DNA from: Acidobacteriota bacterium
Lineage (GTDB): Bacteria > Acidobacteriota > Terriglobia > Bryobacterales > Bryobacteraceae
Assembly (NCBI GenBank): GCA_947505565.1
Contig: CANNLB010000177.1
Location: 1-6,353 of the forward strand
DNA length: 6,353 bases
Reading direction: 5' to 3'
Each line of letters starts with the position of its first letter. Position 1 is the first letter of the stretch. Shown one piece after another: positions 1 through 6,245 of this stretch. The translations under genes and the position numbers were made by a program. The notes beneath the pieces are model-generated. The model made no database searches. It was not told the origin of the DNA and saw nothing but the letters and a program-made list of their open reading frames with translations.

Positions 1-525
1 CACCATGGTCCAGTACTGCAAGAGCGGGTTCAAACCCTGACCGTCGCCGACGTCCACGATGGCCTTACCGCCGGTCGAGAGCACCTGAAACGGAGGGACT
101 GAAAACGCGATCAGCATCAGAAAGAAGCCTTGGGTGACCATCATCGTCGCCGTCACGTAGGGCATGAGGGCCCGATGCTTACGCCGATTCTGCAACACCA
201 CGACCAGCGCATACGTCGCCAGAATAAAGTTCCACATCAGCAGAGAGCCTTCCTGGCCACCCCACCAAGCCGAGAACTTGTAGATCATCGGCATTGCCTT
301 GTTCGAATGCGCCGCGACGTAGGCGAGGCGATAGTCGCCCGTCATCAGCGCGTAGATGAGCAAGCCGGAGGCGGTCGTGACCAAAGCCCACATGCAGATC
401 ACGGCGCGCTCGGCGCTGACGATCAAAAATTGTTTTTGTTTCCAGGCTCCGACGAGCGAAGCGACGATCGAAAAAATCGACAGACAAAAGGCGAGTAGGA
501 TCGCCAGTGCGCCTATGTTCTCCAT
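1..525 (-). CDS. ccmF: Cytochrome c maturation protein CcmF, N-terminal part (runs off the window)
   Basis: CcmF is the membrane haem lyase subunit of the System I (Ccm) pathway; it receives haem from CcmE and joins it to CxxCH apocytochromes outside the cytoplasmic membrane. Reading the minus strand from ATG at 525 gives 175 codons with no stop up to base 1. Seen directly: hydrophobic segments at about residues 4-26, 39-61, 96-111 and 122-143; His73 in the stretch YVAAHSNKAMP; the tryptophan-rich family signature WWGGQEGSLLMW at 87-98; and GLNPLLQYW at 164-172, all matching the CcmF/CcsA haem-handling superfamily. Family members are about 650 residues or more, so roughly a quarter is present. 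The start is supported by AGAGG about 10 nt upstream and by an N-terminus that goes straight into a membrane helix. It lies 25 nt downstream of ccmE, so the two are probably co-transcribed. CcsA/ResC-type proteins share the tryptophan-rich region, but the neighbouring ccmE favours CcmF. Confidence 0.93.
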   Translation of the reverse strand, partial: MENIGALAILLAFCLSIFSIVASLVGAWKQKQFLIVSAERAVICMWALVTTASGLLIYALMTGDYRLAYVAAHSNKAMPMIYKFSAWWGGQEGSLLMWNFILATYALVVVLQNRRKHRALMPYVTATMMVTQGFFLMLIAFSVPPFQVLSTGGKAIVDVGDGQGLNPLLQYWTMV

Positions 526-550
526 GAAATAAGACCTCTAATTTTTTAGA

Positions 551-988
551 CTACGCGGGCCGCTGGTTGATGGAATTCTGCTTTTGGTAGTTCTGGCCCG
601 GCTTGGCTTCGTACTTCGACGCACACTTGGCCGAAATCTTGGCGGCGTGAAAAACGCCATTCTGCTCCATCCGACCGTCCACTAGAGCCTGCGCGCCGTC
701 GCGGAAGGTGTCCGGCAGCGGTTCGTTGCCGTCGTAGCGGACCGTCATTTTGCGTGAGGCTTCGACCAGCACAAACGAAACCTGTTTGCCTTCCCGCTTG
801 ATCGAACCTTTCTCGATGTCTCCGCCCACACGCAGGCGCTTCATTTTCCCATTCGCGTCCATCTTCTCGATGTCGCTGATGGTCTTGTAGTAGGAGGCTG
901 TGTCTTCGTTAACGCCACTAGCGGCAACCCAGCCGAGGGTCCCCACTACCAACGCAATCACAAGTCCGAATTTTAAAGTTGTATTCAT
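551..988 (-). CDS. ccmE: Haem chaperone CcmE, CxxxY variant
   Basis: CcmE is the membrane-anchored haem chaperone that covalently binds haem and carries it to CcmF. The 145-residue product has a single N-terminal membrane anchor (about residues 5-22) and an OB-fold domain (about 48-120) with the family signatures RVGGDIEKGS (53-62), VRYDGNEPLPDTFRDG (84-99) and ALVDGRM (101-107). The conserved C-terminal haem site normally reads A-K-H-D-E-x-Y; here it reads AKCASKY, so Cys122 replaces the histidine while Tyr126 is kept (CxxxY). After it comes a short polar tail rich in Gln and Asn. I chose the ATG at 988 over the upstream in-frame ATG at 1027 because it has an AGGTG ribosome site 7 nt upstream and begins directly at the membrane anchor; the extra 13 residues look unlike the family. 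It precedes ccmF in a minus-strand operon. The CxxxY form is known from archaea and some deltaproteobacteria, so this is a recognised variant and not damage. Confidence 0.93.
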   Translation of the reverse strand: MNTTLKFGLVIALVVGTLGWVAASGVNEDTASYYKTISDIEKMDANGKMKRLRVGGDIEKGSIKREGKQVSFVLVEASRKMTVRYDGNEPLPDTFRDGAQALVDGRMEQNGVFHAAKISAKCASKYEAKPGQNYQKQNSINQRPA

Positions 989-1008
989 TCTCGCACCTCT
1001 CGATTTCA

Positions 1009-1014
1009 AGTATA
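1009..1014 (-). promoter_or_regulatory. Possible -10 element for ccmE-ccmF
   Basis: On the minus strand TATACT lies 20 nt upstream of the ccmE start codon, followed by GAGAGGTG, which is the ribosome site. It closely resembles the sigma-70 -10 consensus. No convincing -35 box is seen at 16-18 nt spacing. It is the only obvious promoter-like element between ccmE and the divergent methyltransferase remnant. Confidence 0.4.
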
Positions 1015-1034
1015 TCGCCAACGACACTCGAACG

Positions 1035-1674
1035 ATGGAGCAGGTCTACGGTCGGAGCGCTCGACCCTGGCGTCGCTGGCTCGCTCCGCCGACCCCGCTG
1101 CTGCTCGATCCCACCACCTTGAGTATAGACGCTACGCTCGGCCGCTGGAATCGGTCCATCGGTTCGGCTGGCACCTATGCCCCCGGCTACGTCAACGTTG
1201 ACTTGACCGTGATGGCTGGTGTCAACGTCGCCTGCAATGCCAAACGCCTCCCCTAACCCGAAGGCTGCGTCACGCGCGCGGAATGCGACGCGGTCCTCGA
1301 ACATACGCCCGATCCTGGCCGCATTGTTCGTAAGATCGAACGCGTCCTCGCGCCGGGCGGCTACGCCCATTTGGTCGTGCCGTTCCGCCACCCATTCCAC
1401 GCCTATCCCCACGACTATCGCCGCTTAACGCCCCAGTGCCTACGTCTTTTGGCCGGAGGGCTGGAGATGGTCGCGGAAGGCGGGCGGGCCCCACGGCGAC
1501 GGCGGGTAAGCCAAAATCTGGTGCCCGTGGCGGCCGCTGCGCGCCGTCGTCCATGGCGTCCTGGGCTGGTCCCTGTTCCCGTTGCGCTATCCCGACATCC
1601 CTCTTCGCCGGTGGCCGAACGCACACGTTCTTGGCAACCATTGCTAAATTTGGCTCCGCAAGCCAGAGCGTTAA
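1035..1674 (+). pseudogene. Decayed class I SAM-dependent methyltransferase
   Basis: No single frame is open, but joined frames spell a typical methyltransferase. From ATG 1035 the text runs through LLLDPTTLSIDATLGRW and then GTYAPGYVNVDL (1171-1206), but the glycine-rich SAM-binding motif I expected between SIG and GTYAPGY is missing (near 1162-1170). A TAA stop follows at 1254-1256. The same frame then continues past it with ECDAVLEHTPDPGRIVRKI, RVLAPGGYAHLVVPF and PHDYRRLTP, which are the post-I and motif II regions of Methyltransf_11-type enzymes. Near 1480-1487 the frame changes (GPTAT readable from 1487), and between 1500 and 1516 it changes again to a frame reading WCPWRPLRAVVHGVLGW and RRWPNAHVLGNHC. 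There a second stop, TAA 1645-1647, stands where a Tyr codon is expected, and the tail IWLRKPER ends at TAA 1672-1674. The substrate of the ancestral enzyme cannot be told. It lies in a ~700-nt stretch with no intact gene, divergent from ccmE. Several independent lesions make sequencing error unlikely. Confidence 0.83.
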
Positions 1675-1685
1675 GAGCGCCCTGT

Positions 1686-1691
1686 TACACT
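1686..1691 (+). promoter_or_regulatory. Possible -10 element for the M20 peptidase gene, suggesting a leaderless mRNA
   Basis: TACACT ends 7 nt before the ATG at 1699, so transcription would start at or within a base or two of the start codon. No Shine-Dalgarno sequence is visible between it and the ATG, which fits leaderless translation. No strong -35 box is seen; the upstream DNA is the tail of the methyltransferase remnant. Confidence 0.35.
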
Positions 1692-1698
1692 CGAATTT

Positions 1699-2901
1699 AT
1701 GCCTTCGACACTCTCCGCACTGGCGTCCTCGCGCGGCATCAAAGAAGGCCTCCTCTTCCTGAGCAAGGACAAACAGTGGGTCAATGAAAAGCACCTCGCC
1801 CTCTGCCGGATCGCCTCTCCGACGTTCTTCGAGCAAAAGCGCGCTGAATGGTTTCTCCAGCAGTTTCGCGCCCTGGGCTGCGAGGCGTCGATCGATCCGG
1901 CGGGCAACGTCATCGCTTTCCTGGCTCCGAACGCTTCCGGCCCTTACGTCGCCGTTACGGCTCATCTCGATACGGTCCTTTCCCCGCGGACGCCCGAAGA
2001 AGTTTCGACCCGCCCCGACGGCAGTTTCTACGGCCCGGGAGTATCCGATAATGGCGCCGGGCTCGCGGGTCTGCTCGCCATTGTCCAAGTGCTGAAAAAA
2101 ATGCCCGAGCTTGCTGGGTTAACCGCCGCCCCGGTATTCATCGCCAACGTTGGCGAGGAGGGCGAGGGCAACTTGAGCGGCATGCGGTACTTGTGCCGGC
2201 AGTCGCCCCTGGCGAACAAGATTCGTTCCTACCTCGTACTCGACGGCCCTTCCACTGACCACGTCACCTGCCAAGCCTTGGCCAGTCGCCGCTTCGAAGT
2301 CTCTTTCGCCGGACCTGGGGGACATAGCTGGTCCGACTACGGGGTCGGCAATCCGGTGCATGCTCTGAGCCGGGTAATTACTCTATTCGCCGAAAACCAA
2401 CCCGAGCCGATCGAAGGCATCAAGTCGTCGTTCAACTTCGGGGTGATCGACGGCGGCGTAAGCGTGAACTCGATTCCGAATCTCGCCCGGGCCAAACTCG
2501 ATGTCCGCTCCGAGTCGCCGGGACGCCTCGACGTGCTCACCGAACTGCTCGAAACCTGCGTCAATAAAGCGACGGAGATGGAAAACGCGCAGGCCACCAT
2601 TGCCCGGGTCACAGCGAAACTTCGCGAGACCGGATCTCGCCCCGGCGGACAACTGCCGGCCGGGGCCCCGATTCTCCGCTATATCGCCGCGGTGGACGAT
2701 TGGCTCGGTATCCGCTCCCGGATAGACTGCTCCTCGACCGATGCGAACATCCCCCTGAGCATGGGCATCCCGGCGGTCTCGATCGGCGCGGGCGGCACCG
2801 GGGGCGGGGCGCATACCCCTGGGGAATGGTTTCGACCCGATGGGCGCGATTCCGGGCTGAAGCGGATTCTCCTAACGCTCTCGCTTCTGCTGGCCGAATG
2901 A
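1699..2901 (+). CDS. M20-family zinc metallopeptidase (PepT-like)
   Basis: Members of family M20 hydrolyse peptides or N-acylated amino acids in the cytoplasm using two zinc ions. The 400-residue product shows the full set: metal ligands His89 and Asp91 in AHLDTV, bridging Asp117 in VSDNGAG, catalytic Glu153 and ligand Glu154 in NVGEEGEG, Asp182 in LVLDGPS, and His372 in AHTPGEW. A dimerisation (lid) domain occupies about residues 191-305, with GPGGHSW (205-211) at its usual place. SRPGGQLP and SSTDANIPLSMGIPA (345-359) match the second half of the catalytic domain in tripeptidase-like M20 proteins. There is no signal peptide. Length is normal for the family and all catalytic residues are present, so it should be active. 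The exact substrate cannot be set: aminotripeptidase is the nearest guess, and deacetylases or desuccinylases of the same fold are alternatives. Its stop overlaps the start of the EamA transporter by 4 nt, implying translational coupling. The start has no Shine-Dalgarno but lies just after a -10-like box. Confidence 0.9.
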   Translation: MPSTLSALASSRGIKEGLLFLSKDKQWVNEKHLALCRIASPTFFEQKRAEWFLQQFRALGCEASIDPAGNVIAFLAPNASGPYVAVTAHLDTVLSPRTPEEVSTRPDGSFYGPGVSDNGAGLAGLLAIVQVLKKMPELAGLTAAPVFIANVGEEGEGNLSGMRYLCRQSPLANKIRSYLVLDGPSTDHVTCQALASRRFEVSFAGPGGHSWSDYGVGNPVHALSRVITLFAENQPEPIEGIKSSFNFGVIDGGVSVNSIPNLARAKLDVRSESPGRLDVLTELLETCVNKATEMENAQATIARVTAKLRETGSRPGGQLPAGAPILRYIAAVDDWLGIRSRIDCSSTDANIPLSMGIPAVSIGAGGTGGGAHTPGEWFRPDGRDSGLKRILLTLSLLLAE

Positions 2902-3749
2902 GCCGTTACGCCGATCTCAGTTTAGCGGTGATGGCGCTGATCTGGGGCGCGATGTTCGTGGTGGCTAAGGCCGCGCTTGACGATGTTTCGAGCGTCCTCT
3001 ATCTCGCCCTGCGCTTCAGCTTGGCGGCCGTCGTCCTTGGTCTCATCTTCGGTCACAAGATTCGCTTCCATTGGGCCGGCGTCGGCCTCGGCGTCGTGCT
3101 GATGGGGGGCTACATTCTGCAAACGGTCGGGCTGCAATCGATCTCGGCGGCGAAGAACGCGTTTTTGACGAGTGGGTATATTGTGGGGGTTCCGTTGTTG
3201 GGCTGGCTCGTCTACCGCAACCAAACCCGCGTGGTGGAAGTTGTGGGAGTACTCACCGCGGTGACGGGCATGGGCCTGTTGTCGATGCAGGGCGGAAAAC
3301 TGACGATCGAAAGGGGCGACGCGCTAACGCTGGGCTGTGCCGCGGTGTACGCGGTTCATATCGTATTGTTGGGGCATCTCGCTCCGCGGATTCCTTACGA
3401 GTCTCTCAGCTTCCTCCAGGTGGCAGCGGCGGCGGGGTTTGCCTGGATCGCGCTGCCGTTCGTCGAAACGCCGGCGATCCGCTGGACGCCGGCGGTTATT
3501 CTGGCGATCGTGGCCGGTGGCCTACTCGCGACGGCGCTGGCGTTCGTGTTACAGACTTGGGCCCAGCAGTACACGACGCCGACCCGCGCCGCGTTGATCT
3601 TCGCCCTGGAGCCCGTTTTCGCTTGGTTTGGTGCCTGGTGGTGGAACGGCGAAATCCTCACGGGCCGGGCCGCGGCCGGGGCGGCTTTGATTTTGGCCGG
3701 GGTCTTGCTCGTTGAATTGAAACCTAACCGCAAAACGGCACATCCATAG
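2898..3749 (+). CDS. EamA/DMT-superfamily transporter, 10 TM
   Basis: The drug/metabolite transporter superfamily contains inner-membrane permeases, many of which export amino acids or metabolites. The 283-residue product is two EamA repeats, with hydrophobic segments at roughly 8-25, 32-51, 59-79, 83-105, 112-130, 141-159, 169-188, 198-218, 230-249 and 255-272. Family hallmarks are the N-terminal ALIWGAMFVVAKAAL, the ALRFSLAA following TM2, and ALIFALEPVFAWFGAWWW in the second repeat; the C-terminus is a short basic cytoplasmic tail (KPNRK). I use the ATG at 2898, which overlaps the M20 stop (ATGA), rather than the in-frame upstream ATG at 2700: the intervening 66 codons are an out-of-frame reading of the M20 gene and give no sensible protein. 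No separate ribosome site is seen, so translation is probably coupled to the peptidase. The substrate is unknown; the pairing suggests a product of peptide hydrolysis, but that is inference. Confidence 0.9.
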   Translation: MSRYADLSLAVMALIWGAMFVVAKAALDDVSSVLYLALRFSLAAVVLGLIFGHKIRFHWAGVGLGVVLMGGYILQTVGLQSISAAKNAFLTSGYIVGVPLLGWLVYRNQTRVVEVVGVLTAVTGMGLLSMQGGKLTIERGDALTLGCAAVYAVHIVLLGHLAPRIPYESLSFLQVAAAAGFAWIALPFVETPAIRWTPAVILAIVAGGLLATALAFVLQTWAQQYTTPTRAALIFALEPVFAWFGAWWWNGEILTGRAAAGAALILAGVLLVELKPNRKTAHP

Positions 3750-3766
3750 AGCAGTACACTGGATAG

Positions 3767-3785
3767 TGATAATTCTTTAGGAAGG
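3767..3785 (+). promoter_or_regulatory. Possible -10 box and strong ribosome binding site of the HtrA gene
   Basis: In the 43-nt gap after the EamA gene, TGATAAT at 3767-3773 resembles an extended -10 element, and TACACT at 3755-3760 is a second candidate. AGGAAGG at 3779-3785 is a strong Shine-Dalgarno sequence 7 nt before the ATG at 3793. If the -10 at 3768 is used, transcription would start inside or next to the Shine-Dalgarno sequence, so TACACT is the more workable promoter. No clear -35 box or hairpin terminator is visible in the gap. Confidence 0.4.
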
Positions 3786-3792
3786 TTACCGC

Positions 3793-5424
3793 ATGAAACT
3801 ACTCGCGAACATCCGGCAGCAAAAGCTGCTTTCTTCTACCTTGGTGGTTTTTTCGACGGCCCTCGTCGTCCTGGTTGGGACGCTGGTAACGACCACCGCG
3901 ACGGCCGCGAAGGGCCAAGCAGTGGCTCCCGACGCTACGCCGCTGGTCATTCCTTCCGCCGCGGCGCTACCGAATGAATTTACAAAGATCGCGAAGATGA
4001 TGGAACCCTCCGTCGTCAACATCACGACCGACTACGTGCCGAAGGCGCAAGCTCAAACCCGGCGCCGCGGCGCCCCGGCCCCCGATGCCGAAGAGGGTGG
4101 CGATGAGGAAGGCATGGATCTGTTCCGCCGCTTCTTCCGTGGGCCGGGCTCTGAACAAGCCATCCCGCGCGGCGGCGAACGGCCGGCACCTCGGGGTGAA
4201 GCGACCGGATCCGGATTTGTAGTGGACCGGAACGGCTACATCGTAACCAATTATCATGTGGTCGAGAAGGCCGATACGATTAAGGTGAAGTTCTCCGGCG
4301 ACACGACTGAATACAAGGCGAAGATCATAGGTACCGATTTTGAGAGCGACATTGCCGTGATCAAGATTGATGCCAAGCGAGCGCTGCAGGCCGTGAAGGT
4401 CGCCAATTCGGACGGTGTTCAGGTGGGCGATTGGGCCGTCGCGATCGGATCTCCGTTCGGTTTAGCCGCGACGGTTACGGCTGGAATCGTCAGTGCTACG
4501 GGTCGAGATTTGCCGTCTGCCGAACAGTTTCAGCATTTCATTCAGACTGATGCCGCGATCAACCCGGGTAACAGTGGCGGTCCGCTGCTGAACATCAACG
4601 GCGAGGTGATTGGTGTCAATACTGCCATAGCGACTCAGAGCGGCGGTTATCAGGGGATCGGTTTCGCCCTACCGGCGAATCAGATGGTCCGTTCCTACAA
4701 CAGCATCATTCAATATGGTCGCGTGAAGCGCGGTTCAATCGGGGTGAGCTGGAACCGGAACGAAAAACCAGAAGTCCTGAAGGCGGCTGGCTTTACGAAC
4801 GGCGTTCTGGTTGGCGCGGTGACCAAAGACGGACCGGCCGAGAAGGCGGGTATCAAAGGCGAAGACATCATCGTCGCCATCAACGGCAAGAGCATCAAGG
4901 ACGGCGAGGAACTCGTGTCCAAAGTCAGCGAAATGGCAATCGATAGCTCGATGAAATTGACGATCGACCGGGCTGGGAAAAAAATGGATGTGACCGTTAC
5001 CGTGATGGACCGCGAAGAGGTTTTCAAGGATGACCCTCGTTTCGCCCGTCACCGGACCGAGACCCCAACCCCGGAGAAGGTGGAAGGGACCTCGGCGAAG
5101 TTCGGGATCATGATCCGCCCGATGTCGGAGGCCGAACGGGTGCCTCTACAGCTGGGCGACACTCGAGGCGTCTACATCACGAAGGTGGAACCGGGCTCCT
5201 TTGCCGCCGAGATCGGCATTCAGGAGCGGGACGTAGTGATCAGCGTGAACCGACAGCCGGTGACCTCGCCCGATGATTTGCGGAAGATTCAAGGGACTCT
5301 GAAGCCCGGCGATGCCGTAGCCTTCCGGGTGATGCGGCCTTCTCCGACCGGTCGTGGGGGCGCCGAACCGGCTCCGCGGTTTACGGCCTTCTTCGCGGCG
5401 GGCACGTTGCCCGAAGGTAATTAG
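3793..5424 (+). CDS. Do-type periplasmic serine protease with two PDZ domains (DegP/HtrA family)
   Basis: HtrA/Do proteases degrade or refold damaged proteins in the periplasm. The 543-residue product has a hydrophobic signal or anchor segment at about residues 14-38. It is followed by a conserved entry EFTKIAKMMEPSVVNIT and a charged linker/LA-loop region (about 83-136; Arg-rich, then acidic, then DLFRRFF) as in DegP-like proteins. The trypsin-like domain (about 137-300) carries the complete triad His155 (TNYHVV), Asp186 (ESDIAVIKID) and Ser261 (GNSGGPLLN), with oxyanion region INPGNSGG. PDZ1 spans about 313-405 (GVLVGAVTKDGPAEKAGIKGEDII) and PDZ2 about 435-515 (GVYITKVEPGSFAAEIGI). This domain order is that of DegP, DegQ and MucD; I cannot choose among them, so no symbol is given. 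The start is fixed by AGGAAGG 7 nt upstream and by the signal segment. The next gene begins 22 nt downstream in the same direction and may be co-transcribed. Nothing suggests inactivation. Confidence 0.95.
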   Translation: MKLLANIRQQKLLSSTLVVFSTALVVLVGTLVTTTATAAKGQAVAPDATPLVIPSAAALPNEFTKIAKMMEPSVVNITTDYVPKAQAQTRRRGAPAPDAEEGGDEEGMDLFRRFFRGPGSEQAIPRGGERPAPRGEATGSGFVVDRNGYIVTNYHVVEKADTIKVKFSGDTTEYKAKIIGTDFESDIAVIKIDAKRALQAVKVANSDGVQVGDWAVAIGSPFGLAATVTAGIVSATGRDLPSAEQFQHFIQTDAAINPGNSGGPLLNINGEVIGVNTAIATQSGGYQGIGFALPANQMVRSYNSIIQYGRVKRGSIGVSWNRNEKPEVLKAAGFTNGVLVGAVTKDGPAEKAGIKGEDIIVAINGKSIKDGEELVSKVSEMAIDSSMKLTIDRAGKKMDVTVTVMDREEVFKDDPRFARHRTETPTPEKVEGTSAKFGIMIRPMSEAERVPLQLGDTRGVYITKVEPGSFAAEIGIQERDVVISVNRQPVTSPDDLRKIQGTLKPGDAVAFRVMRPSPTGRGGAEPAPRFTAFFAAGTLPEGN

Positions 5425-5446
5425 GCCTTGCTTTGCTGGTGAATTA

Positions 5447-5923
5447 ATGAGGAATGGGTTACTACTATTGGTGGTTCTAGCTTCCTTTGGGTTAACTGTA
5501 GGCGCCGCTCCGGCTAAGAAGCAGGCGGCGCCCACGAACGCCAAGAAAGAGGGTCCGGTTGTTTCCTCCAAGCAGAAGTCGGCGGCGGCGACGTTGCGTT
5601 ACAAGGCCAAGCGGGCCACCCCGGTGGTCCGAGGCCGGGGACGGTCGCCGCAGCCGGTCGTAGTCGCTCGGCGCAGCTACGGTCAGGTGGCGCCTACCGG
5701 GGATCGGTATAGCGAAATCCAGCAGGCGTTAGTGCAAAAGGGCTATCTGCAAGGCGAGCCAACCCCTGGTTGGGGCGCACAGAATACCGAGGCATTGAAA
5801 CGATTCCAGAAAGACCAGAATCTACCGCCGACCGGCAGGATAACCTCCCTAAGTTTGATTGCGTTAGGCCTGGGACCCAAACGGGATGTGAAGTCGCTGG
5901 CAACCGCAATTCCGACCCCTTAA
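5447..5923 (+). CDS. Small exported protein with basic linker and peptidoglycan-binding domain
   Basis: The 158-residue product begins with a clear signal peptide (MRNG, a hydrophobic core at about 5-20, probable cleavage near GAAPA at 19-23). A low-complexity, Lys/Arg/Ala/Pro-rich linker follows (about 24-82; several AKK, KAKR and VRGRGR clusters). The C-terminal part (about 86-143) matches the three-helix PG_binding_1 fold: YSEIQQALVQKGYLQG, then WGAQNTEALKRFQKDQNL and the usual PTGRI turn. No catalytic domain is present, so it probably tethers to the cell wall without cutting it. I chose ATG 5447 because it starts at the signal peptide and has GGTGA 4 nt upstream; an in-frame ATG at 5354 would add 31 residues lying inside the protease gene with no signal-peptide character. 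It sits 22 nt after the HtrA gene, so a shared transcript and a joint envelope role are plausible. The strongly basic linker could bind anionic cell-wall polymers or lipopolysaccharide, which is inference. Confidence 0.85.
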   Translation: MRNGLLLLVVLASFGLTVGAAPAKKQAAPTNAKKEGPVVSSKQKSAAATLRYKAKRATPVVRGRGRSPQPVVVARRSYGQVAPTGDRYSEIQQALVQKGYLQGEPTPGWGAQNTEALKRFQKDQNLPPTGRITSLSLIALGLGPKRDVKSLATAIPTP

Positions 5924-5926
5924 TCT
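5921..5926 (+). promoter_or_regulatory. Possible -10 element before the ald remnant
   Basis: TAATCT overlaps the stop codon of the peptidoglycan-binding protein gene and ends 6 nt before the ATG at 5933. As at the M20 gene, this would give a leaderless or nearly leaderless transcript. The only Shine-Dalgarno-like run (AGGG, 5928-5931) is too close to the ATG to work normally. No -35 box is evident. Confidence 0.25.
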
Positions 5927-5932
5927 TAGGGT

Positions 5933-6238
5933 ATGATCATCGGCGTTCCGAAAGAGGTGAAGGCCCACGAGACTCGCGTGGGCCTTATTCCAGCGTGACT
6001 GACTACGCCGCGGGAGGCGGGGCATGACGTCATCGTCCAGAAAGGGGCCGGTCGCGGCAGTTCGCTGCCGGATGGCGAATATGCCGATGTGGGCGCGACC
6101 ATCGCCGCGGGAGCCAAAAAGGTTTGGGCGAAGGCCGACTTGGTGGTGAAGGTGAAGGAACCGCAACCGTCAGAGTATGGTTTCCTGCGCCCGGAGTTCA
6201 CGCTTTTCACGGATCGGCATCTGGCTCCTCTGCCGGAG
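5933..6238 (+). pseudogene. ald: Alanine dehydrogenase, N-terminal remnant (internal stop, truncated by an IS)
   Basis: Intact Ald is a ~370-residue NAD-dependent enzyme interconverting L-alanine with pyruvate and ammonia. From ATG 5933 the frame reads MIIGVPKEVKAHETRVGLIPA, the unmistakable Ald/transhydrogenase start, then hits TGA at 5996-5998 (codon 22). Past the stop the same frame resumes with AGHDVIVQKGAGRGS, ADLVVKVKEPQPSEYGFL and LFTDRHLAPLPE, all Ald-like. Between them the frame is displaced: from 5995 the +2 neighbour frame reads VTDYAA, matching the expected segment, and the original frame is regained after GGAG at 6013-6016. So two compensating indels (about one net base lost near 5994 and one gained near 6013) create the stop. 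Similarity ends at about 6238, after some 102 codons, where insertion-sequence DNA begins; the Rossmann NAD domain and most of the protein are missing from the window. It could in theory continue beyond the IS. The gene starts 9 nt after the peptidoglycan-binding protein gene. Confidence 0.85.
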
Positions 6239-6245
6239 TGTGGCA

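Noticed and set aside
130..498. Plus-strand ORF of 122 codons opposite ccmF, and the 102-codon minus-strand ORF at 179-487
   Set aside because: Both are alternative frames of ccmF; the correct minus-strand frame carries the WWGGQEGS and GLNPLLQ signatures and starts at 525.
539..550. AT-rich near-palindrome CTAATTTTTTAG between ccmE and ccmF
   Set aside because: The possible stem is only 4-5 A/T pairs with almost no loop, and ccmF has its own ribosome site just downstream, so it is not a credible terminator.
918..1412. Minus-strand ORF of 164 codons opposite the methyltransferase remnant
   Set aside because: Its translation shows no recognisable motif, it overlaps ccmE and the ccmE promoter region, and it is the antisense of a sequence whose sense strand clearly matches a methyltransferase.
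1270..2088. Minus-strand ORF of 272 codons
   Set aside because: It is long only because of the high GC content; it runs antisense through the methyltransferase remnant and the intact M20 gene, and its composition (Arg/Gly/Ala/Asp rich, no motifs) is that of a shadow frame.
2700..2897. 66-codon N-terminal extension of the EamA transporter from ATG 2700
   Set aside because: This is the +1 frame of the conserved M20 C-terminus; the residues are not transporter-like, and the ATGA start at 2898 begins exactly at the first membrane helix.
3071..3715. Plus-strand ORF of 214 codons inside the transporter gene
   Set aside because: Its Gly/Arg-rich translation has no motifs and lies in an alternative frame of the well-supported EamA gene.
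5354..5446. 31-codon N-terminal extension of the peptidoglycan-binding protein
   Set aside because: It lies inside the protease gene in another frame and would bury the signal peptide that begins at 5447.
5960..5986. Perfect 10-bp inverted repeat (AAGGCCCACG / CGTGGGCCTT, 7-nt loop) resembling a terminator
   Set aside because: It lies within conserved ald codons (KAHETRVGL) and is not followed by a T-run, so it is more likely a coding coincidence; a weak attenuator role cannot be excluded.
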